64,000 bases of DNA from Vibrio sp. MedPE-SWchi (GCA_001874155.1 MPDB01000003.1:104404-168403), one strand, 5' to 3'; numbered from the stretch's first letter, positions 44,619 through 54,703 are shown. The notes: generated by a model from the letters alone, not told the origin. Program-made: numbers and translations.

Positions 44619-45934
44619 ACCGCCGTCATTTTTCTGCCGTGGCCACACCTGAGGCAGAGGGTAATTGTCCGCTTACACCAGAAGGGGGCAGCGCTCAGTT
44701 GCCAAAAACATCACCTTGGCGACACTTATTCCCGACGCTGAATCAGACCATCAACCAGAAACCTTTGGTTTATTTGGACTCAGCAGCGAGTGCGCAAACG
44801 CCTGATGTTGTTATCAATCGAATGACCAAATTTTATCAAGGTGAATACGCAACGGTGCATCGAGGTGTGCATCAACTTAGCGCTATCGCAACCGAGAACA
44901 TGGAGAAGGTGAGGGATCAAGTTCAGCATTTTCTCAACGCAGATCTTAGGGATGAAATTGTCTTTACTAAAGGAACAACCGAGGCAATCAACCTTGTAGC
45001 AAACGCATTCTTAAAGCCACTGTTGATGCGAAATAAGGGTAACTCTCCCAAAGAAATCATCGTTACTGAAATGGAGCATCATGCGAACCTTGTTCCATGG
45101 CAGCTTTTGGCTAGAGAGTACGGCTTGGTCATCAAAATTTGGCCTATCTCAACGCTCGGCGAATTGCACATTGAGCAGCTTCTTCCCTTAATTTCAGAGC
45201 ATACGGCGATGTTGGCGGTGACCCATGTCTCGAATGTTCTTGGGAGTGTGAATCCGGTAGCCAAAATTACGCAGTTGGCACACAAGTACGATATCCCCGT
45301 GCTGGTCGATGGCGCGCAAGCGGTGATGCATCACCCTGTCGATGTTCAAAGTATAGGGTGTGATTTCTATGTTTTTTCTGCGCACAAGCTCTACGGACCT
45401 ACAGGGACTGGGGTTCTCTATGCAAAAAAAACGCGTTTAGAAAACATGGTGCCTTGGGAAGGTGGGGGCGCGATGATCGAAAGCGTAGCCTTGCCTGTAG
45501 GAACGACGTTCAATACCGCACCGTGGGTATTTGAAGCAGGGACGCCAAATATTGCGGGCATTTTAGGACTTGGGGCGTCGATAGATTTTCTTGAATCACA
45601 AGGGCTAGTTTCAATTCTAGAGTATGAACAGAAGCTAATGAGTTATGCGCTAGAGCAGTTAGGTACGGTGGAAGGCGTGAGCATTTATGGTAATCCAGCG
45701 GTTCGATCTGGCGTAATTAGTTTCAACCTTGGTGAACATCATGCCTACGACGTGGGGAGCTTTCTGGACAACTACGGCATTGCGATTCGAACGGGTCATC
45801 ATTGCGCTATGCCACTTTTATCAGCTCTCAATCAAGCCTCGATCTGCCGGGCTTCAATTGGGTGCTATACCGATCGAAAAGATATCGATGCATTGGTCGC
45901 TGGGCTTAAACGAATAAATGCACTACTAGGATAA
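44615..45934 (+). CDS. sufS: Cysteine desulfurase SufS
   Basis: SufS liberates sulfur from cysteine for the SufBCD scaffold through SufE. It has the PLP lysine in FYVFSAHKLYGPTG and the catalytic Cys397 in RTGHHCAMPLL. It has 439 residues, about 33 more than E. coli SufS. The extra part is an N-terminal stretch (HFSAVATPEAEGNCPLTPEGG and following) of unknown role before the usual FPTLNQ.....LVYLDSAAS. Overlaps sufD by 4 bases. Distinct from CsdA at 8.5 kb. Confidence 0.95.
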   Translation: MNRRHFSAVATPEAEGNCPLTPEGGSAQLPKTSPWRHLFPTLNQTINQKPLVYLDSAASAQTPDVVINRMTKFYQGEYATVHRGVHQLSAIATENMEKVRDQVQHFLNADLRDEIVFTKGTTEAINLVANAFLKPLLMRNKGNSPKEIIVTEMEHHANLVPWQLLAREYGLVIKIWPISTLGELHIEQLLPLISEHTAMLAVTHVSNVLGSVNPVAKITQLAHKYDIPVLVDGAQAVMHHPVDVQSIGCDFYVFSAHKLYGPTGTGVLYAKKTRLENMVPWEGGGAMIESVALPVGTTFNTAPWVFEAGTPNIAGILGLGASIDFLESQGLVSILEYEQKLMSYALEQLGTVEGVSIYGNPAVRSGVISFNLGEHHAYDVGSFLDNYGIAIRTGHHCAMPLLSALNQASICRASIGCYTDRKDIDALVAGLKRINALLG

Positions 45935-45937
45935 ACA

Positions 45938-46384
45938 ATGACACCAGATAAATTGGTTAGAAACTTTGCTCGTTGCAATGATTGGGAGCAGCGGTATCTC
46001 TATCTTATAGAGTTGGGTGAATCCATGCCTAGGCTTGATAAAGCAAAGCAAACAGAGCACTACGCAATGAAAGGCTGTCAAAGTCAGGTTTGGATAGATC
46101 AGAGCTATTCTGAAGAAACACGCACATATCAATTTGAAGGTCACAGTGACGCCGCTATTGTAAAGGGTTTAGTTGCGCTGGCTATTATTGCGTTTAACAA
46201 TCAGTCTGCTAGGCAAATTGTCGATTTCAATATTACCGGTTGGTTTGAGCAGCTTGAGTTGACTCAGCACCTGACCCCCACTCGAAGCCAAGGTCTCTTA
46301 TCAATAGTGACTGCGATTAAAGAGAAAGCGAACCAACGTCTGCTGTCCGAGGCACACTTAGAGTCACACCACTGCATTAAGTAG
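45938..46384 (+). CDS. sufE: Cysteine desulfuration protein SufE
   Basis: SufE takes persulfide from SufS and delivers it to SufB. The acceptor cysteine is Cys47 (YAMKGCQSQVWID). Flanking family motifs are RYLYLIELGESMP and DAAIVKGLVALAIIAFN. Length 148, versus 138 in E. coli, with a His-rich tail (ESHHCIK). It ends the suf operon, three bases after sufS. Confidence 0.95.
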   Translation: MTPDKLVRNFARCNDWEQRYLYLIELGESMPRLDKAKQTEHYAMKGCQSQVWIDQSYSEETRTYQFEGHSDAAIVKGLVALAIIAFNNQSARQIVDFNITGWFEQLELTQHLTPTRSQGLLSIVTAIKEKANQRLLSEAHLESHHCIK

Positions 46385-46579
46385 CTTCATTACCATTTTT
46401 AACTGCAAAGTTGGGCTTTCACCGGAAAGCTCGACGCTATTTCCTATTTGATTTGTTGAATAATCAACCACTAACGGCTAGTTTTAACGGTGAGTGAGAA
46501 ATTCCCCTTCTTATTCCTCAAAGTTCATATCTAATCTATATTTATAGGACGCTAACCGTGTGAAAGTTTAGAACATGGT

Positions 46580-46618
46580 GCAAAAAATCACCGTCGTAGG
46601 GAAGAGGGTGTTTTTTGC
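46580..46618 (+). terminator. Probable terminator downstream of the suf operon
   Basis: GCAAAAAA(T)CACC pairs with GGTGTTTTTTGC across a 14-base loop, ending in a T-run. The A-rich side would also work on the minus strand. It lies 196 bases after sufE. Confidence 0.55.
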
Positions 46619-46766
46619 GTTAACTATTGAATATTAGACGTTTATGTATGGCGGCATCGATGGCGGTTACTTGAGGAAAGAGTGTTCGATTAACAAAAAT
46701 TCATTAGAGTGATAATTCTATCTGGAATTTGTTATTTGATAACTCTATAATTCACGCCAATCGATT

Positions 46767-46782
46767 ACGCAACCGTTTACTT
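46767..46782. promoter_or_regulatory. PurR-type operator upstream of the purine permease
   Basis: ACGCAACCGTTTACTT matches the PurR consensus ANGCAANCGNTTNCNT at every defined position. It ends 21 bases before the gene start, so repressor binding would block the promoter. Confidence 0.75.
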
Positions 46783-46803
46783 TTACCCTTATAGGATCCG
46801 ATC

Positions 46804-48093
46804 ATGCTCGAAAGGCTATTTAAACTCAGTGAACACGGCACGAACGTGAAGACTGAGGTCATTGCTGGTGTTACAACCTTCCTAACAATGGCTTACATCA
46901 TTTTTGTTAACCCTGCGATGCTAGCTGATGCCGGAATGGATCATGGCGCCGTGTTTGTAGCAACGTGTCTTGCTGCGGCGATTGGTTGTTTTATCATGGG
47001 CTTTGTTGCGAACTACCCAATTGCTCAAGCACCAGGTATGGGACTTAACGCCTTCTTTACGTATGCGGTTGTATTGGGAATGGGCTATACGTGGCAAGTA
47101 GCGCTGGCTGCGGTATTTGTTTCTGGTGTTCTTTTCATTCTATTGAGCATTTTCAAGATTCGTGAGTGGATCATCAATTCCATTCCTATGTCGCTTCGAA
47201 CGGGTATTTCTGCAGGTATCGGTCTTTTCCTAGCATTCATTGGCCTTAAGAATGCGGGCATTGTTGTTGATAACCCTGCAACACTTGTTTCTATGGGTGA
47301 TATCACATCACTTCAAGCTGTTCTTGCTGCGGTTGGTTTCTTTCTAACGATTGCCTTAGTTCATCGCGGACTGAAAGGCGCTGTCATGGTCGCTATTCTC
47401 GCGGTAACAGCGCTAGGTTTGGTTTTCGGTGACGTTCAGTGGGGCGGCATTATGTCTGCGCCACCAAGCATTGCACCAACCTTTATGCAGTTAGATTTCT
47501 CTGCCGTATTTGAAATCGGTATGATTTCGGTTGTGTTTGCCTTCTTATTCGTCGACTTGTTTGACACTGCAGGTACGTTGGTTGGCGTTGCTCAAAAAGC
47601 GGATCTGATTGATAAAAACGGCAAGATTCCTCGCCTAAACCGTGCACTGCTTGCTGACTCTACTGCGACATCTGCGGGTGCGTTACTGGGTACTTCAAAT
47701 ACAACCTCATACATCGAAAGTGTGGCGGGTGTTGCTGCCGGTGGCCGTACAGGATTAACTGCGGTTGTTGTTGGCATTTTGTTCCTTCTTGCATTATTCT
47801 TCTCGCCGCTTGCTGGTATGATCCCAGCTTATGCGACGGCAGGTGCGCTATTTTATGTTGCGATACTCATGCTTTCTGGCCTGGTAAGCATCGATTGGCG
47901 TGACCTAACTGAAGCGGCACCAGTAGTAGTAACTTGTTTACTAATGCCTCTGACTTTCTCTATTGCAGAAGGTATTGCACTTGGCTTCATTAGTTACGCT
48001 GCAATTAAAGCGATGAGTGGTAAAGCTCGTGATGTTTCTCTTAGTGTTTGGGTTATGTCGGCTATCTTTATCATCAAGTACGCACTAGCGTAA
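46804..48093 (+). CDS. NCS2 family purine (hypoxanthine/guanine/adenine) permease
   Basis: A proton-coupled nucleobase transporter of the AzgA-like branch of NCS2, with about 12-14 membrane segments in 429 residues. Signature segments are TFLTMAYIIFVNPAMLADAGMD, YPIAQAPGMGLNAFFTYAVVLG, FLFVDLFDTAGTLVGVAQKA and the substrate loop GTSNTTSYIESVAGVAAGGRTGLTAV. Guanine/hypoxanthine or adenine preference cannot be set from sequence. The PurR operator and neighbouring gpt agree with purine salvage. Confidence 0.93.
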   Translation: MLERLFKLSEHGTNVKTEVIAGVTTFLTMAYIIFVNPAMLADAGMDHGAVFVATCLAAAIGCFIMGFVANYPIAQAPGMGLNAFFTYAVVLGMGYTWQVALAAVFVSGVLFILLSIFKIREWIINSIPMSLRTGISAGIGLFLAFIGLKNAGIVVDNPATLVSMGDITSLQAVLAAVGFFLTIALVHRGLKGAVMVAILAVTALGLVFGDVQWGGIMSAPPSIAPTFMQLDFSAVFEIGMISVVFAFLFVDLFDTAGTLVGVAQKADLIDKNGKIPRLNRALLADSTATSAGALLGTSNTTSYIESVAGVAAGGRTGLTAVVVGILFLLALFFSPLAGMIPAYATAGALFYVAILMLSGLVSIDWRDLTEAAPVVVTCLLMPLTFSIAEGIALGFISYAAIKAMSGKARDVSLSVWVMSAIFIIKYALA

Positions 48094-48129
48094 ATCAGTT
48101 TATATTTTTCAAATTATTAGGTTTATACA

Positions 48130-48594
48130 ATGAGCAATAAATTCGTTATCACTTGGGACAACATGCAAACTTACTGCCGTCAATTAGCTGAAAAGCAAAT
48201 GCCTGCAGAACAATGGAAAGGTATCCTAGGTGTTAGTCGTGGCGGCTTGGTTCCTGCTGCTATCTTGGCTCGTGAACTTGGTATTCGTTACGTAGATACG
48301 ATTTGTATCTCAAGCTACGATCACGATCACCAACGTGACATGACGGTTGTGAAAGCACCTGAAGGTGACGGTGAAGGCTTCCTTATCGTAGAAGACCTAG
48401 TCGACAGTGGCGACACTGCTCGTAAGCTTCGTGAAATGTACCCGAAAGCTAAGTTAATCGCAGTATGCGCTAAACCTTCTGGTGTTGAATTGCTTGATGA
48501 CTACGTTGTTGATATTGCTCAAGATACATGGATTGAACAGCCATGGGATATGACGATTCAATACGCTGAGCCAGTTAACCGCAAGCAAAAATAA
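48130..48594 (+). CDS. gpt: Xanthine-guanine phosphoribosyltransferase
   Basis: Gpt turns guanine, xanthine and hypoxanthine into GMP, XMP and IMP with PRPP. The PRPP-binding loop [21 protein letters not shown] (about 86-106), the N-terminal [18 protein letters not shown] and base-binding [10 protein letters not shown] are all present. Length 154 (152 in E. coli). It follows the permease by 36 bases, so uptake and salvage are probably co-expressed. A strong terminator follows. Confidence 0.96.
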   Translation: MSNKFVITWDNMQTYCRQLAEKQMPAEQWKGILGVSRGGLVPAAILARELGIRYVDTICISSYDHDHQRDMTVVKAPEGDGEGFLIVEDLVDSGDTARKLREMYPKAKLIAVCAKPSGVELLDDYVVDIAQDTWIEQPWDMTIQYAEPVNRKQK

Positions 48595-48617
48595 TTGCTT
48601 CTGAGCGAAATTAGTGA

Positions 48618-48648
48618 AAAATGACCCTCTTATGGGTCATTTTTTTTA
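48618..48648 (+). terminator. Intrinsic terminator after gpt
   Basis: 10 bp arms AAAATGACCC / GGGTCATTTT with a 6-base loop and a run of eight T residues. Confidence 0.9.
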
Positions 48649-48690
48649 GCTAGTATTTCTACTATCTAATGCTGCATATCAGGATTCTAC

Positions 48691-49932
48691 ATGTCAGATC
48701 AAAGCGATAAGAACTTATCTGAAACTCTTTTTGTTAAACATAAGCAAGCAAAAGAAACCTCTGCCCTTACGCAATACATGCCGAGCAATCAGTCATTCAT
48801 AGATGAGAAGACAAACACCGGCTCTTGGTATCGTAATCTGCGCAAAATGCAGTGGGCATGGCAAGGCATCAATCCTATCGAGCAAGAAGCCGTACTCTCA
48901 AGAATCGCGTCATGTGAACATTCACGAACCCACGATAATTGGCTAGATACTGTTATAGGCTTTCGCAGCGGTAACTGGGCCTATGAATGGGGGAAGCTTG
49001 GCGCTGAGCATCAAAAATTAGGCAAAGAGCTTCAAGGTGATGAAGGGGCAGATGAGCTCTTCAAGGCTGCACTTTGTTTTAGCATTGCAGGCTACCCTCA
49101 CCTAAAGAATGACAACCTTGCATTGCAAGCTCAAGTGCTCGCCAATGCCGCGTATTCTGAAGCTGCGGAGAAAAGTAAGTTTGTCGTAAAGCAACTCAAG
49201 ATCCCGTATGGAAAGAGAAATATAACGGCCAATCTGCATGCGACCAATACTCTACAGCCTCAGCCGGTCATCATAGTGAGTGCTGGACTTGATTCTTTGC
49301 AAACGGATATGTGGCGATTGTTTCGAGATCATTTAGCGCCAAAAAACATTGCCATGCTGACGGTGGATATGCCTTCTGTCGGCCACAGTAGTCACTGGCC
49401 ACTGAGTGAAGACACGTCTTGCCTCCACCAAGCAGTTCTTAATGAATTGCCAAATATTCCTTGGGTTGATCACTATAAAGTTGGCTTGATAGGCTTTCGT
49501 TTTGGTGGCAACTCTATGGTTCGTCTGTCTTTCTTAGAGCAAGATAAGATAAAGGCGTGTGTATCATTGGGTGCCCCAATTCATGACTTACTGGTTTCAC
49601 CTAAAAAACTGAAAGGTATGTCTAAGATGTACCTTGATCTATTGGCCTCTCGCATTGGTAAATCAGTCGTCGACATTAAAAGTCTGTCTGGGCAGTTGAT
49701 GGCGTGGTCATTGAAGGTACAAGGCGTTGTTTCTAGCCGTAAGACTAAAGTGCCTATCTTGGCGATGAGCTTAGATGGTGATCCAGTATCTCCACACTCC
49801 GATAATCAATTGGTAGCACTATATAGCCAATATGGGAAGGCGCGAAAAATAAATAACAAAACAATTTCAGAAGGGTATGAGCAATCCCTCGCTTTAGCAA
49901 TGAAATGGATGGAAGAAGAATTATATAGATGA
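48691..49932 (+). CDS. frsA: Esterase FrsA (fermentation-respiration switch protein)
   Basis: FrsA is a cytoplasmic alpha/beta-hydrolase-like protein reported to interact with the IIA-glucose phosphotransferase protein and to influence the choice between fermentation and respiration. The alpha/beta fold region (about 165-405) shows VIIVSAGLDSLQTDMW, the nucleophile-elbow-like GLIGFRFGGNSMVRLS (Arg in place of the usual Ser at the elbow), and ILAMSLDGDPVSP. The N-terminal half (EPHWYR-type WYRNLRKMQWAWQGI) is family specific. Length 413. It precedes crl, as in other Vibrio. Confidence 0.92.
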   Translation: MSDQSDKNLSETLFVKHKQAKETSALTQYMPSNQSFIDEKTNTGSWYRNLRKMQWAWQGINPIEQEAVLSRIASCEHSRTHDNWLDTVIGFRSGNWAYEWGKLGAEHQKLGKELQGDEGADELFKAALCFSIAGYPHLKNDNLALQAQVLANAAYSEAAEKSKFVVKQLKIPYGKRNITANLHATNTLQPQPVIIVSAGLDSLQTDMWRLFRDHLAPKNIAMLTVDMPSVGHSSHWPLSEDTSCLHQAVLNELPNIPWVDHYKVGLIGFRFGGNSMVRLSFLEQDKIKACVSLGAPIHDLLVSPKKLKGMSKMYLDLLASRIGKSVVDIKSLSGQLMAWSLKVQGVVSSRKTKVPILAMSLDGDPVSPHSDNQLVALYSQYGKARKINNKTISEGYEQSLALAMKWMEEELYR

Positions 49933-50072
49933 CATTTCTCCTAATTTAGTTAAGCATGATATATAGGTGGTTGAAAAACAACCATTTAAAAGCAAAGGAT
50001 AGAGATTACATTGTTCTAGGTAATATCTAATTATAAAAATTATCATTGCTAATTATCAATGGAGTGAAACAT

Positions 50073-50462
50073 ATGGCTGAAGTGACAAAGCTGCCAACAC
50101 ATTATCGCTTACTAAGTACATTAAAAGCTGTCGGGCCTTATCTGCGTGAAAAACAGTGTAGCGAAGGACGTTATCTCTTCGATTGTTTATCAGCGTGCGT
50201 TAACGACAAAAAATCACCAGAAGAGAGAGAGTTTTGGGGCTGGTGGCTTGAACTCGAGCAACACGAGCAAGGGTTTAAGGCGAACTATTTTGTTGGGCGC
50301 TATAACTTAGAAGGGAATTGGGACGCTGTTTCTGTGCCTAAGAAAGCCGTTTCTGAGGTAAATCGGACACAAGACGATTTTCATAACAAGCTAACCAAGA
50401 CCCTGGAAGAGAAGTTTCAAATGACGGTAGAGCTACATAAAGAGTCCGTTGAATTCGTTTAA
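50073..50462 (+). CDS. crl: Sigma factor-binding protein Crl
   Basis: Crl binds RpoS and helps it form holoenzyme, boosting stationary-phase transcription. The protein reads [26 protein letters not shown] and has the conserved [22 protein letters not shown] and [11 protein letters not shown] start it at ATG 50073 with TGGAGTG upstream, giving 129 residues (133 in E. coli). An open frame from 50046 adds nine residues without family support. Confidence 0.94.
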   Translation: MAEVTKLPTHYRLLSTLKAVGPYLREKQCSEGRYLFDCLSACVNDKKSPEEREFWGWWLELEQHEQGFKANYFVGRYNLEGNWDAVSVPKKAVSEVNRTQDDFHNKLTKTLEEKFQMTVELHKESVEFV

Positions 50463-50489
50463 AGACACGCAAATTTCTCCGCTTTATAC

Positions 50490-50516
50490 AAAAAGGTGCT
50501 TTTAGCGCCTTTTTTT
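50490..50516 (+). terminator. Intrinsic terminator after crl
   Basis: AAAAAGGTGC pairs with GCGCCTTTTT (one G-T pair), followed by more T residues. Confidence 0.88.
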
Positions 50517-50582
50517 CTTGTGCAAATCGACGTTGATTGTTAAAACATCAGCTCTTATACGTTTTTCTTATCTAAAAGTATC

Positions 50583-51722
50583 ATGACAACGAACCAACAT
50601 AGCGGAACCTCAGTTCAACCAAAAACAGTGGTTGTGAAACTAGGCACTAGTGTACTTACCGGTGGAACCAATGCTCTAGACAGAGCACATATGGTTGAAT
50701 TGGTGCGTCAGTGTGCAGAGTTAAAAAAACTCGGCCATTCAATTGTAATGGTTTCTTCTGGTGCAATAGCAGCAGGGCGAGAGCACTTAGGTTACCCCGA
50801 ACTCCCCAACGCAATGTCGAGTAAGCAGCTGTTAGCCGCAGTAGGACAAAGTCAGCTTATTCAAGTGTGGGAGTCGTTGTTTGCGATCTACGGAATGAAG
50901 ATTGGTCAAATGCTGCTAACTAGAGCTGATTTGGATGACCGTGAGCGATTTTTAAATGCGCGTGACACCATTAATGCTCTGGTTGATAACGACATTATTC
51001 CTGTTGTGAACGAAAATGATGCCGTTGCCACAAGCGAGATTAAAGTGGGAGATAATGACAATCTCTCTGCTTTAGTCGGCATTCTCTGCGGTGCTGACAA
51101 GTTGTTATTGCTCACCGACCAAAAAGGCTTGTTTACCGCTGACCCGCGTAAAGATCCTAATGCCGAACTGATTAAAGAAGTTCGTACCATTGACGCAACT
51201 TTACGGAAAATTGCGGGCGGTAGTGGAACAACGTTAGGGACAGGCGGTATGGCGACAAAACTTGAAGCCGCTGATATCGCGAGACGAGCTGGCATAGAAG
51301 TGATCATAGCGGCAGGAAGTGCCGAAAATGTTATCTTTGATTCCATCAGTGATGTACCGCAGGGCACGAAATTCTTGCCTTTAGCGGAGTCTTTGGAAAA
51401 TAGAAAACGCTGGATACTCGCAGGCCCCGCGGCAGCGGGAGATATTGTTATTGACGATGGTGCCATACGCGCTGTCGTGACGAAAGGAAGCAGCTTACTT
51501 GCAAAAGGCGTTGTACAGGTCAGTGGCGAGTTTGCACGAGGCGAAGTCGCTCGTGTAGTGAATCGTCAAGGGGATTTGATAGCACGTGGTATCACCAGTT
51601 ATTCGAGCTCAGATCTGTCAAATATTTCAGGTAAGCACAGCAAAGATATTATTTCTATTCTTGGCTATGACTACGGCTCAGAAGTTATCCATCGTGATGA
51701 CCTTGTCGTCATTCAAGAGTAA
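50583..51722 (+). CDS. proB: Glutamate 5-kinase
   Basis: ProB phosphorylates glutamate, the first step of proline synthesis, and is normally inhibited by proline. The amino-acid kinase domain (about 13-265) shows [26 protein letters not shown] and [22 protein letters not shown]. The C-terminal PUA domain (about 285-375) starts at [21 protein letters not shown]. Length 379 (367 in E. coli), with a short extra N terminus. The ribosome site at ATG 50583 is weak. It is paired with proA 14 bases downstream. Confidence 0.96.
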   Translation: MTTNQHSGTSVQPKTVVVKLGTSVLTGGTNALDRAHMVELVRQCAELKKLGHSIVMVSSGAIAAGREHLGYPELPNAMSSKQLLAAVGQSQLIQVWESLFAIYGMKIGQMLLTRADLDDRERFLNARDTINALVDNDIIPVVNENDAVATSEIKVGDNDNLSALVGILCGADKLLLLTDQKGLFTADPRKDPNAELIKEVRTIDATLRKIAGGSGTTLGTGGMATKLEAADIARRAGIEVIIAAGSAENVIFDSISDVPQGTKFLPLAESLENRKRWILAGPAAAGDIVIDDGAIRAVVTKGSSLLAKGVVQVSGEFARGEVARVVNRQGDLIARGITSYSSSDLSNISGKHSKDIISILGYDYGSEVIHRDDLVVIQE

Positions 51723-51736
51723 AAGAGGAATTTGTA

Positions 51737-52987
51737 ATGGATCTAAACAACATGGGACAAGCGGCGAAAGAAGCGGCTTTCCACTTAGCAACAGCATCAA
51801 CATCTCAAAAGAACCAGGCATTAGCGATTATTGCCGATGAACTCGAAGCCAATGCAGGAACGATCTTAGCAGCCAATGAAAAAGACATTCAATTAGGGCG
51901 CGATGCAGGTCTTACTGAAGCATTGCTAGATCGACTGCTATTAAATAAAGAACGCTTGGCTGGCATCGCTAATGATGTTCGTAATGTTATTGGCTTGAAT
52001 GACCCGGTTGGCAGTGAGATTGATAGCAAAGTTCTTGAGAATGGTATGTCATTGTCACGTCGTCGTGTTCCACTTGGCGTGGTCGGAGTGATTTATGAAG
52101 CGCGCCCGAATGTAACCATCGATATCGCAGCGCTGTGTTTGAAAACAGGTAACGCGAGTATTTTACGTGGCGGTAAAGAAACATTCTTCTCGAACATGGA
52201 ATTGGTCAAGGTAATTCAATCTGCACTTGAGAAGGCTTCACTTCCAGCGGCCTCTGTACAATACATTGAAAAACCAGACCGTGAGTTAGTCTCTCAGCTG
52301 CTGAAGTTGGATGATTACGTTGACATGATCATTCCTCGTGGCGGTGCGGGCTTGCACAAAATGTGTAAAGAGAACAGCACGATCCCAGTGATTATTGGTG
52401 GTTTTGGTATCAGCCATATCTTTGTTGATGAGAGTGCCGATCTCGAAAAATCTTTAAATGTGGTAGAGAACTCAAAAGTGCAACGCCCATCGGCTTGTAA
52501 CTCTTTAGATACATTGCTGGTGCATAGAGCCGTGGCTAAGGCATTTTTAGAGAAAGCCGCACAGCGCATGAGTGAGCGTGTTACTTTTGTTGCAGAGGCG
52601 GAAGCGAAAGCGCTTTTGGGCTTGGCAGAGAATGTGCGTGATGCGGAACAAGGCGATTTTGATACTGAGTGGTTAAGCTATACGCTTGGTGTAAAAGTAG
52701 TGGCAGATGTGGAAGAGGCGGTTGATCACATGCGTGTTCATAACGCGAGTCACTCTGATGCAATCATGACCAACAGCTTGAAAAATTCAGAAATCTTCAT
52801 CAATTCAGTTGGGTCTGCTGCTGTGTATGTAAACGCCTCAACGCGATTTACTGATGGCGCTCAATTTGGGCTAGGTGCCGAGGTTGCTGTTTCCACTCAA
52901 AAACTGCATGCTCGCGGACCTATGGGACTCGAAGAGTTAACCAGTTACAAGTGGGTTGGTAAAGCGGATTATTTGGCTCGCCCATAA
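51737..52987 (+). CDS. proA: Glutamate-5-semialdehyde dehydrogenase (gamma-glutamyl phosphate reductase)
   Basis: ProA reduces gamma-glutamyl phosphate with NADPH to glutamate semialdehyde, the second step to proline. It is an aldehyde-dehydrogenase-fold enzyme: [34 protein letters not shown] (cofactor region), and the catalytic Cys in [16 protein letters not shown] (about 253-268). The C-terminal [19 protein letters not shown] motif is present. Length 416 (417 in E. coli). The start has AAGAGGAA upstream. Confidence 0.97.
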   Translation: MDLNNMGQAAKEAAFHLATASTSQKNQALAIIADELEANAGTILAANEKDIQLGRDAGLTEALLDRLLLNKERLAGIANDVRNVIGLNDPVGSEIDSKVLENGMSLSRRRVPLGVVGVIYEARPNVTIDIAALCLKTGNASILRGGKETFFSNMELVKVIQSALEKASLPAASVQYIEKPDRELVSQLLKLDDYVDMIIPRGGAGLHKMCKENSTIPVIIGGFGISHIFVDESADLEKSLNVVENSKVQRPSACNSLDTLLVHRAVAKAFLEKAAQRMSERVTFVAEAEAKALLGLAENVRDAEQGDFDTEWLSYTLGVKVVADVEEAVDHMRVHNASHSDAIMTNSLKNSEIFINSVGSAAVYVNASTRFTDGAQFGLGAEVAVSTQKLHARGPMGLEELTSYKWVGKADYLARP

Positions 52988-53058
52988 GTTGAATTACGAT
53001 TAGTAACATAGGTGCTTCGGCTGTTATAGCTTGAAGTATCGCAGAATTCTTTCATTTT

Positions 53059-53085
53059 AAAGGGGCCTTGTTGCCCCTTTTTCTT
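53059..53085 (+). terminator. Intrinsic terminator after proA
   Basis: AAAGGGGC / GCCCCTTT arms with a 6-base loop, followed by a T-rich tail. Confidence 0.88.
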
Positions 53086-53137
53086 TTCTTCAATAGAGTT
53101 ATTCCGTTACACTGGAGCTTCATTACTTGGAGGTAAT

Positions 53138-53587
53138 ATGCATTGTCCTTTCTGTTCCGAGAACGACACTAAAGTTATTGATTCTCGATTAGTTGCTGAT
53201 GGCCATCAGGTTCGACGCCGCCGCCAATGCCTAGCTTGCAGCGAACGATTTACTACCTTTGAAACGGCTGAATTAGTGATGCCAAAGGTGATTAAAACCA
53301 ACGGTAATCGCGAACCCTTTAATGAAGACAAAATGGTCGGTGGTGTTCAACGAGCACTAGAGAAACGCCCAGTAAGTGCCGATTCTATTGAGCTGGCTAT
53401 TAGCATGATTAAATCTCAACTTCGAGCAACGGGCGAACGAGAAGTGCCAAGTGAAATGATTGGCAATTTAGTTATGGGGCAACTCAAAGAACTCGATAAG
53501 GTCGCCTACATTCGATTTGCATCGGTTTACCGTAGTTTTGAAGATATCCGTGAATTTGGCGAAGAGATCGCCCGACTGGAAGATTAA
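53138..53587 (+). CDS. nrdR: Transcriptional repressor NrdR
   Basis: NrdR is a zinc-finger plus ATP-cone repressor of ribonucleotide reductase genes. The N-terminal zinc ribbon is [12 protein letters not shown]....[16 protein letters not shown] with Cys3, Cys6, Cys31 and Cys34. The ATP-cone (about 49-139) shows [29 protein letters not shown], and a dATP/ATP reading is expected. Length 149 equals E. coli. First gene before ribD, a common order. A candidate operator is in front of nrdA at 37.07 kb. Confidence 0.97.
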   Translation: MHCPFCSENDTKVIDSRLVADGHQVRRRRQCLACSERFTTFETAELVMPKVIKTNGNREPFNEDKMVGGVQRALEKRPVSADSIELAISMIKSQLRATGEREVPSEMIGNLVMGQLKELDKVAYIRFASVYRSFEDIREFGEEIARLED

Positions 53588-53595
53588 GTAATTTA

Positions 53596-54702
53596 ATGAT
53601 GCCTCAATTTTCCGAACTTGATTTTCAAATGATGTCTCGCGCTATTTTATTAGCGAAGAAAGGCATTTATACAACGGCCCCTAACCCTAATGTTGGCTGT
53701 GTTATTGCTCGAAACGGCGACATTGTTGGTGAAGGCTACCATCATCGAGCTGGCGAACCACACGCAGAAGTGCATGCAATGCGAGCCGCTGGTGAGCAAT
53801 CTGTTGGTGCTACCGCTTATGTGACGTTAGAGCCGTGCTCTCATTATGGCCGCACGCCACCCTGCGCTGAAGGCTTGATTAAGGCGAAAGTTTCGCGTGT
53901 CGTATGTGCAATGCAGGACCCAAACCCTAAAGTCGCTGGGCGTGGCATTGACATGCTTCGTGCTGCTGGAATTCAGGTGGATGTAGGATTACTTGAGGCC
54001 GATGCTAACGCACTTAACCCCGCTTTCATCAAACGTATGAAGACGGGCTTGCCTTACGTACAGCTGAAAATGGCAGCAAGCTTAGACGGCCAAACTGCGC
54101 TGAGCAATGGTGTTAGTCAATGGATAACCTCACCTCAATCGAGACAAAACGTACAAGAATATCGCGCTCGGTCATGTGCGATATTATCGACAAGTAAAAC
54201 CGTTATCGATGATAATGCGTCACTGAATGTTCGCTGGAACGATTTACCGAGCAGCATTCAGAGTACTTATCGTCAATCCGATGTTCGTCAGCCGGTTCGT
54301 GTCATATTGGATCGCAATAAAGATCTCTCTCCAAACCTTAAGATTTTTGAATCCCCTGGTAACATTATTCGAGTGGGCGAAGGTGGCGATATTACGCCTA
54401 AGCTAAATCAACACCGAATTGATTTAGCGACTACCTTTCAAGAACTGGCTCGCACACATAATATTAATCATCTATGGGTTGAAGCCGGTGCTACTTTAGC
54501 GCGCTCGCTTATTCAAGAAGAGCTGGTGGATGAGTTAGTCTTGTACTTAGCACCGAAACTTATGGGTAGCGATGGACGCGGTCTCTTTGGTGCTCTTGGG
54601 TTGGAAACAATGAGCGAGACTCATGATTTAACCATTCAAGATCTTCGCCAAGTTGGCCCTGATATTCGAATCGTTGCCACATTAACTAAAAAAGATAGAT
54701 AG
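53596..54702 (+). CDS. ribD: Bifunctional riboflavin deaminase/reductase RibD
   Basis: RibD deaminates and then reduces the pyrimidine intermediate of riboflavin synthesis. The deaminase domain (about 10-150) has the zinc site HAEVHAMRAAG and PCSHYGRTPPCAEGLI. The reductase domain (about 155-365) shows LPYVQLKMAASLDGQTAL and WVEAGATLARSLIQE. Length 368 equals E. coli. ATG 53596 and ATG 53599 are adjacent possible starts. It follows nrdR by 8 bases. Confidence 0.96.
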   Translation: MMPQFSELDFQMMSRAILLAKKGIYTTAPNPNVGCVIARNGDIVGEGYHHRAGEPHAEVHAMRAAGEQSVGATAYVTLEPCSHYGRTPPCAEGLIKAKVSRVVCAMQDPNPKVAGRGIDMLRAAGIQVDVGLLEADANALNPAFIKRMKTGLPYVQLKMAASLDGQTALSNGVSQWITSPQSRQNVQEYRARSCAILSTSKTVIDDNASLNVRWNDLPSSIQSTYRQSDVRQPVRVILDRNKDLSPNLKIFESPGNIIRVGEGGDITPKLNQHRIDLATTFQELARTHNINHLWVEAGATLARSLIQEELVDELVLYLAPKLMGSDGRGLFGALGLETMSETHDLTIQDLRQVGPDIRIVATLTKKDR

Positions 54703-54703
54703 C

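Larger units (their letters stand above)
46385..46803. other. Gap between sufE and the purine permease gene
   Basis: 419 bases without a gene. A short hairpin GGGCTTTC/GAAAGCTC at 46413-46432 follows sufE without a T-run. A better terminator candidate is at 46580-46618. The permease PurR box is at 46767-46782. I see no purine riboswitch motif. Confidence 0.6.

Noticed and set aside
46385..46803. Purine riboswitch before the NCS2 permease
   Set aside because: The conserved purine-riboswitch junction sequences are not present; a PurR operator explains control instead.
50906..51466. 186-codon reverse ORF inside proB
   Set aside because: It is a shadow frame of a clear proB coding sequence, with no ribosome site or family match.
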